The notes under the pieces: model-generated
Databases searched by the model: none
What the model was told of the DNA's origin: nothing
The model's input: only the letters and a program-made list of their open reading frames with translations
NCBI RefSeq assembly: GCF_947507565.1
Contig: NC_089182.1
Coordinates: 1 to 64,000 of the forward strand
From: Oscarella lobularis
Taxonomy: Eukaryota; Porifera; Homoscleromorpha; Homosclerophorida; Oscarellidae
Length of the DNA: 64,000 nt
Reading direction: 5' to 3'
In this document: piece after piece, positions 59,148 to 64,000 of the stretch
Layout of the letters: every line of letters starts with the position of its first letter
How positions within the stretch are numbered: the stretch's first letter is position 1
Made by a program: the position numbers and the translations under genes

Positions 59148-61226
59148 ATGGGCAACTCGGGGAGCATGAAGACGCCGACGTCACAGCAGGAAAATCGTTC
59201 TTCGTCGCGCAAAAAATCGCGATTCGGTTCGCTTCGACGCAAGAAATCGAAGCAGCAGCAACAGCAGACAAAGAAGGATCCCGTAAAGCTCTACGTCAAT
59301 AAGCCGAACGCGTCTTGCCGTATGGTCTGGCTCTATTGCGCCGAGGTTCTCTCTCTATTCTCTCTATTCTAGCTATAGCTAGTTGCATGCGTGCGTGTTT
59401 TAGAACGACGTTCCGTTCGATCTCCAATTTGTCGACGAACATCGCGGCGAGACGGCAACGGCCGAATTTCACGAAATGAATCCTCACGAAAGCGTTCCCA
59501 TTCTCAAAGACGGCGACGTTGTCGTTTTCGAAAGGTAGGCAATTAGCCAGGAGAGAAGTGTCCTTTTTCTATGGTATGCGGCGGCGACTCTTTACCGTCG
59601 CTCAGTCGTCATCGAATACTAATGGAACGTACGACCTCTTTCGCTTTAGTATTGCCATTCTTTATTATCTCGCCAATTCTCACACGTCTTTCGCCGGTTT
59701 CGGTAAAACACTCAAAGCGCAATCGACTGCCGGATCGCTCTGCTGCTGGGCTTGCAAGACACTAACCAAGTGAGTAGTTGATTTCTTTACGCGCGCGCGA
59801 TCGAGTCATCGTCACGTACCCGGCCCCCGCGCGCGGCCGCCGGCCTTTTCAGTGGGCGCGCGGCCGGCTAGATACACTTCTCTACGTGTTATGTATGACT
59901 CACTTTCTATTTGTTTTTTCTAGAGCGATCGCTTACCATTTCGTCTTTCCCCAGTTCGTCGACGCCTACAAACTCGAGTCATTCGAAGCGAACGCGGCAC
60001 TCATCGAACAGGGTCGTAAGGAGGTGAGCGCTTGTCTCGACACAATACAGAACGAATATCTGACCCGTGCCGGACACGACTACCTACTCGGCGACGACTA
60101 TACGGTCGCCGATATGTGCGTGGCGACCGTACTCACTTTACTCGAATCGGTCCCCGATTTCGATTGGGATCCGTGGCCCAAAGTGAGCGCGTGGATGGAG
60201 AAGATCAAAGCGCGTCCCAAATGGGAGGAAGTCAACGAAAATCATGCTGAATACGTCGAGAAATTGGTCATGCGACAGAAAGAGGGATCGAGACGACGCA
60301 TTCAGCAAGTTGCTAGCGTTTTATGCCCTTTGGATGATGACAAGGACGACGAAGAAAAGGAAAGAAAAGTGACGACGACAACGTTGACGGTGACGGCTGC
60401 TGTTGCTGCTGCTTCTGCTTCTCCTGCCAATGATGGAGGAGGAGAAGGAGGAGGAGGACAAACTAGCGAGATTCGTGTCGTCGTTCATGCTGATGGAGAT
60501 GATGAAAAGGATGCAGCAGCTGCAGCAGCAAACGGTGGAGATGAACTTCCCAAGGATGCTCAAGATGCTAAGGCTACTGATGGCACTGATGCTGCTGCTG
60601 CTGAAGATACTAAGGCTGGCGATGATACTAAAGACGCTGAAGAGAAAAAAGCTGCTGATGATGATAGTGTTGAAGCCACCGCCAAAGTTGAAGATTCCAA
60701 AGATGACGACGACGTCGGAGCTGACGCCGCACATGAGCCCAAAACGAGCGAAGAAGAGGAGAAGAAGGAGGAGGAGGTCAAGGCGTCTGATGAACCAAAA
60801 GCTGAGCCCGTGAAAGAGGAGGAAGAGGAGAAGGAACAGCAGAAGGAGGAGGAGGTGGAGCAGAAAGAAGAAAAGGAGAGCGAAGAAAAGGATAAAGAGG
60901 GCGCAGTAGAAGAGCCAACAGCTGGCGACAATGAAAGCGGCAACAATGATAGCGGCGGCAAGAAGGAGGAGGAGCAGGAGGAGAAAGCGGATGCGGAAGA
61001 GAGTGAGAAAAAGGAAGGCGTTAGTGGCGGCGAGGAAAAAGTGGAGAAAGAAGAAAATGCCGATGATGAAAACGGTGGAGAGACGACTACCCAGCCCGAG
61101 AAAGAGGAAGAGAAAGAGAAAGAAGAGGAGACGACTCATGCAGAAACTAAGGAAGAATCAAAAGCAGAGGAAACGGCGGCGGCGGCGGCGGCGGCGACGG
61201 AGAACGTTGATGGTAAGGACGATTGA
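59148..61226 (+). CDS. Theta-like glutathione S-transferase with long acidic tail
   Basis: Four exons (59148-59345, 59404-59534, 59650-59769, 59924-61226) join in phase to give 583 residues. The protein starts MGNSGSMK, an N-myristoylation-like sequence, then a basic stretch (SSSRKKSRFGSLRRKKSK). Residues about 49-125 form a thioredoxin-like GST N-domain: KLYVNKPNASCRMVWLYCAE, the cis-Pro motif HESVPILKDGDVVVFESIAI. The C-domain contains HDYLLGDDYTVADMCVATVL and PWPKVSAWMEKIKARPKWEE, typical of theta GSTs. The last ~309 residues are Glu/Lys/Ala/Asp-rich low-complexity repeats (EEEEKEQQKEEEVEQKEEKE). Family members are about 240 residues, so the tail is an addition. It may be a membrane-tethered GST with a disordered tail. 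Antisense Leu/Phe-rich frames here are shadows. Confidence 0.85.
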
Positions 61227-61466
61227 ACGCAATGTTTTTGTTATAGAATTTGGCATGCACTCTCCCTCGCGCGCCTTCACTAACGCAAGACCCTTCCCCT
61301 CGATTTTCTTTTCTTTTTTTTTGTACACTCGTCGTCAAATTTGTAAGAGCTCGTTGAATTCAAGCCGCGTGCGCATTGATACGTCATCATTTTTCGCGCG
61401 AGCGCCAAAGAGAGCCCAACCAATCGGGAAATTAGTAGCAGCAACATTTGGAGCGCGCGCCGTGCG
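61227..61466. promoter_or_regulatory. Intergenic region upstream of CRAMP1
   Basis: 240 bases that must hold the 3' end of the GST gene and the promoter of the next gene. CG-rich near 61400-61466 (GCGCGC runs). No TATA box is seen. Confidence 0.4.
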
Positions 61467-63362
61467 ATGATTGGACCGCACCAATCGACGGTGGCGGCGG
61501 CGGCAGCAGCGGTGGAGGCTCAAGAGGCGACGGGCGCGGGCGGCGCGCAATCGTCGTCTAGCAGCGACCCAATGGCTTCGATTCCCATCGACGCATCGGG
61601 TCGCAACGATCGCATAATAGAAGAAGAAGAAGAAAGACGACGTACCGGGCGCGTTTTCACCAAAAGAACGAGCAAACGCCTACGAAAATCGCCTGTATCG
61701 CACATGCAAGCAGAGCCGAGTTCGATAACGACGAGTACGTGCTGATTTCGACGAGTTATGCCCTCGAACTCGACTTCTCTTCTCGTCCAACATGGCCGCC
61801 CCACCTCCATTGTCTTATCGCGCCTTTTTTCACTTTGTTCTCGCCTCGTTCTAGTCCCAACGAACGTCGATCTCGATAACGGTGGCGAAAGGCAATCGAC
61901 AACGCCAAAACGAGCGCCGCGACACAGAGCGCTTTGGACGCAAGCCGATCAAGAGATTTTCTCCGAAGCCATTGCTGAAGTAAGGAAGGAAAGAAGGAGC
62001 GCATTTATTTGAAAAATAAGCACCATCTCTTTCGTCGAAAAGCATGGAAGAGATTTCGATAAAATACAAATTTTCATGAAGCAAAAGTTGAAGAAACGTT
62101 TGTCGACGTCGGATAAAGTGAAAAATCGCGATCAGGTTAATTAATTAATTAAACATTAATATTTGACCAGCGAAAAAATCAAATTTCTCTAGGTTCGACA
62201 CATGTATTACAGAACATGGAACAAAGTATGTAAACTGATTGAAGAAACAGCAGGCAAACGAAAAAAAAGGAAAAAAGGGTCTCCCTTATGACGTCATTAT
62301 CTGATAATAGGAAAAGAGGCTTTACCTCACGAAGTGGGAGATGAAAGTGTCAAGAAAGTGCGACGTGAAAAAGATGACGTCAAAAAGGGAACGAGAGAGG
62401 AAATCAAAGCCATATTGGCTTATTTAGTACTAAAGAAAAAATTGAGAAGTCAAAAATAATAAATAAATAAATGAATACGTAATAAATGGTTTTTCTCAGA
62501 AGACGATCCTAAATTTGGAGTGAGATTTACTCAATTGAAAAACCGAGGGTAAAAGACGAGAATTAAAAATTGATATATTTGCTGACTTTTCCTTTAGATC
62601 TACCCTGTTTAAAGTCAAAGGCAAGAAAGTGAAGTAAGAGAATAATAAATAGTATTCTTCTCCCCATTATAGATTATTTACTGTATTGATTAGAGTGAAG
62701 TTGCCCATATGCAAAGCTCTCAAAAAAGACGGTTAGTTGCTCTCTAATTCTTATATCATAAATCAATGTTTGCGTTTAGATGAAGAAGGCCACGTTTCCG
62801 GGTTTGTTCCCCTCCTCCTCGTTCATTTGCCTTTCTTCTAATTTTTTTGTGTGTGTAGTGGTTCCGCTGTCTTATCATCACCTTCACTTCCAAAGAAAAT
62901 CACTCTTCAACTTCTTCCCCAAACAAATCAGGATTTCATTGCCGTGCAATTATCCGCATGCAATCCAAGAGTGAAGTAAGCTCACAGACTCTATGACGTC
63001 ATCATATGATGACGTCACTTTAGAATGATTTTAACGCCATCGCAATCAATTGCATCAGTCATTTCGTACATGCAGTCCAAATGGGCACCATCACGTCACC
63101 CTGGCAACGTAGAGGGACCCGGATCTTCATTATGTTTTTTACCTCCTTCTTCTTCTTCTTCTTCCCCGGATGATGAAGATGAGGGGGAGGGGGAGTATCT
63201 TGAATGGACTTTGGATACGTCACGTGATGTCACTGTGGGAAAAATCTATCAGAAATTGAGCAAACCAAGCAAATTCGTTCTGCACTACAGTTGGACGAGA
63301 AAGAATCAAGTAGAAAACTTTTTTATATTATATTTATTATATCGTATTTTTAGTCTGTTGCC

Positions 63363-63400
<38 letters not shown>

Positions 63401-63421
63401 AACGACAACGAAAACGGAGGG

Positions 63422-63460
<39 letters not shown>

Positions 63461-64000
63461 TTCATCGTCGTTTTCTGCTCTCTCTCATCTCTGTCATCTC
63501 ATAACGGCGTCCAAAGAGAAAGAAAAACCAAAGTCTGTCTCCAAATCTCCAAAGATTTTATCCCCATTGAATTCAACGTCGTCTGCGTCCACTTCCGTCA
63601 CTTTTGCCGTTCCGTCAGCTGTATCAAGTTGTGGTGGCAACGTGAACAAACGCAGAGGATCTGGCGTAACATTGCCACCAGCAAAAAAACCAGATTTATC
63701 ATCAGGGGTAACTCTAATGACGTAAGAAAACGAAAATACATATTTCTTATTGAGATCTCATACGACTTTTTCTAGTCCTAGTGGTACTGTAAGGAAAGTC
63801 TTGTATTCTGGACGAGACGGAATTCAAGTAATAATAATAAATTAATAAATAAACGGTATTGATTATTTAATTGCTAGAGTGTTCCTGTTCCAATGAATCA
63901 TCTAATGCTTGCTATGAAACCCCTTCCTCCTCCGCCTCCGCCTCCAACTAGGCAACAAAAGGTAAAAACAAGTCACGTGCTAATTTTTTATTAATAATTT
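61467..64000 (+). CDS. CRAMP1: Cramped-like chromatin protein (CRAMP1), 5' part
   Basis: CRAMP1/Cramped is a SANT-domain nuclear protein implicated in Polycomb-type silencing and histone H1 gene expression. The N-terminus is Ala/Ser-rich, then a SANT-like segment, ALWTQADQEIFSEAIAE joined after an intron to HGRDFDKIQIFM, with VKNRDQVRHMYYRTWNK close behind; these match human HGKDFEAIQ and VKNKEQVRHFYYRTWHK. Later exons encode FKVKGKKV, KLPICKALKKDDEEG, LQLLPQTNQDFIAVQLSACN, SVISYMQSKWAP and a domain with LEWTLDTSRDVTVGKIYQKL. From about 63360 an exon carries poly-Thr (ACG repeat) and poly-Ser (TCA repeat) runs. Exons are small with introns of about 50-90 bases. The gene runs off the window after the PPPPPPPTRQQK exon (ending about 63960). 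Confidence 0.9.
63362..63470 (+). repeat. Coding ACG and TCA trinucleotide tracts in CRAMP1
   Basis: Following acceptor TATTTTTAG at about 63350 the frame reads SVATTTT..., a run of ACG codons, then KTEGS and a run of TCA codons, then FSALSHLCH. The phase is continuous with the preceding exon (KNQ, donor GTAGAA), so the microsatellites are translated as poly-Thr and poly-Ser. Confidence 0.7.

Noticed and set aside
60321-61139. 272-codon Leu/Phe-rich frame on the minus strand
   Set aside because: It is the antisense shadow of the Glu/Lys-rich tail of the GST gene.

Overview
This is the left end of a eukaryotic chromosome, most likely from an early-branching animal such as a sponge. The sequence opens with about 230 bases of perfect CCCTAA telomere repeat (C-rich strand, 5' end outwards). 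Animal affinity rests on the TTAGGG-type telomere and on the genes LZTFL1, GMPPA, an IP3-receptor-like channel, a SMIM15-like protein and a CRAMP1/Cramped homologue. The genes have very short introns (mostly 50-70 bases, often containing TTAATTAA runs) and tiny intergenic gaps, which suggests a compact genome; a homoscleromorph sponge is my guess, not something shown here.

Layout: 1-1325 is telomere, a subtelomeric repeat and a 20-bp tandem repeat. 1326-8110 is low-copy subtelomeric DNA with no well supported gene. It holds two ~0.95 kb inverted arms (3305-4250 and 6835-7803) around a 33-bp minisatellite. 8115-36475 is an almost uninterrupted 28 kb mosaic of tandem arrays of at least a dozen unit types (6, 7-8, 9, 15, 20, 21/24, 22, 24, 32, 33, 41, 43 and 48-49 bp). 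Several unit types recur at separate places, and several contain internal dyad symmetry. Long open frames there are by-products of unit lengths divisible by three and are not annotated as genes.

From 36.8 kb the sequence becomes gene dense. In order: an unrecognised minus-strand spliced gene; LZTFL1 (-), divergent with a GT10 fucosyltransferase (+) whose ATG lies only 20 bases away; GMPPA (-); RPS26 (-) with an added glycine-rich tail; a small unrecognised gene (+); a 12 kb IP3-receptor-like calcium channel (+); a SMIM15-like membrane protein (+); an EF-hand protein (-); a ZZ zinc-finger protein (+); a theta-like GST with a long acidic tail (+); and the 5' part of CRAMP1 (+), which runs off the window.

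These are mostly housekeeping or signalling genes and show no single pathway, although GMPPA and the fucosyltransferase both act in sugar-nucleotide and glycan metabolism. Neighbouring genes are head-to-head or tail-to-tail with gaps of 20-260 bases, so promoters and 3' ends are probably shared or overlapping. Splice sites quoted for the genes were chosen by eye from GT/GC-AG signals, reading phase and remembered family sequences; no alignment was run.
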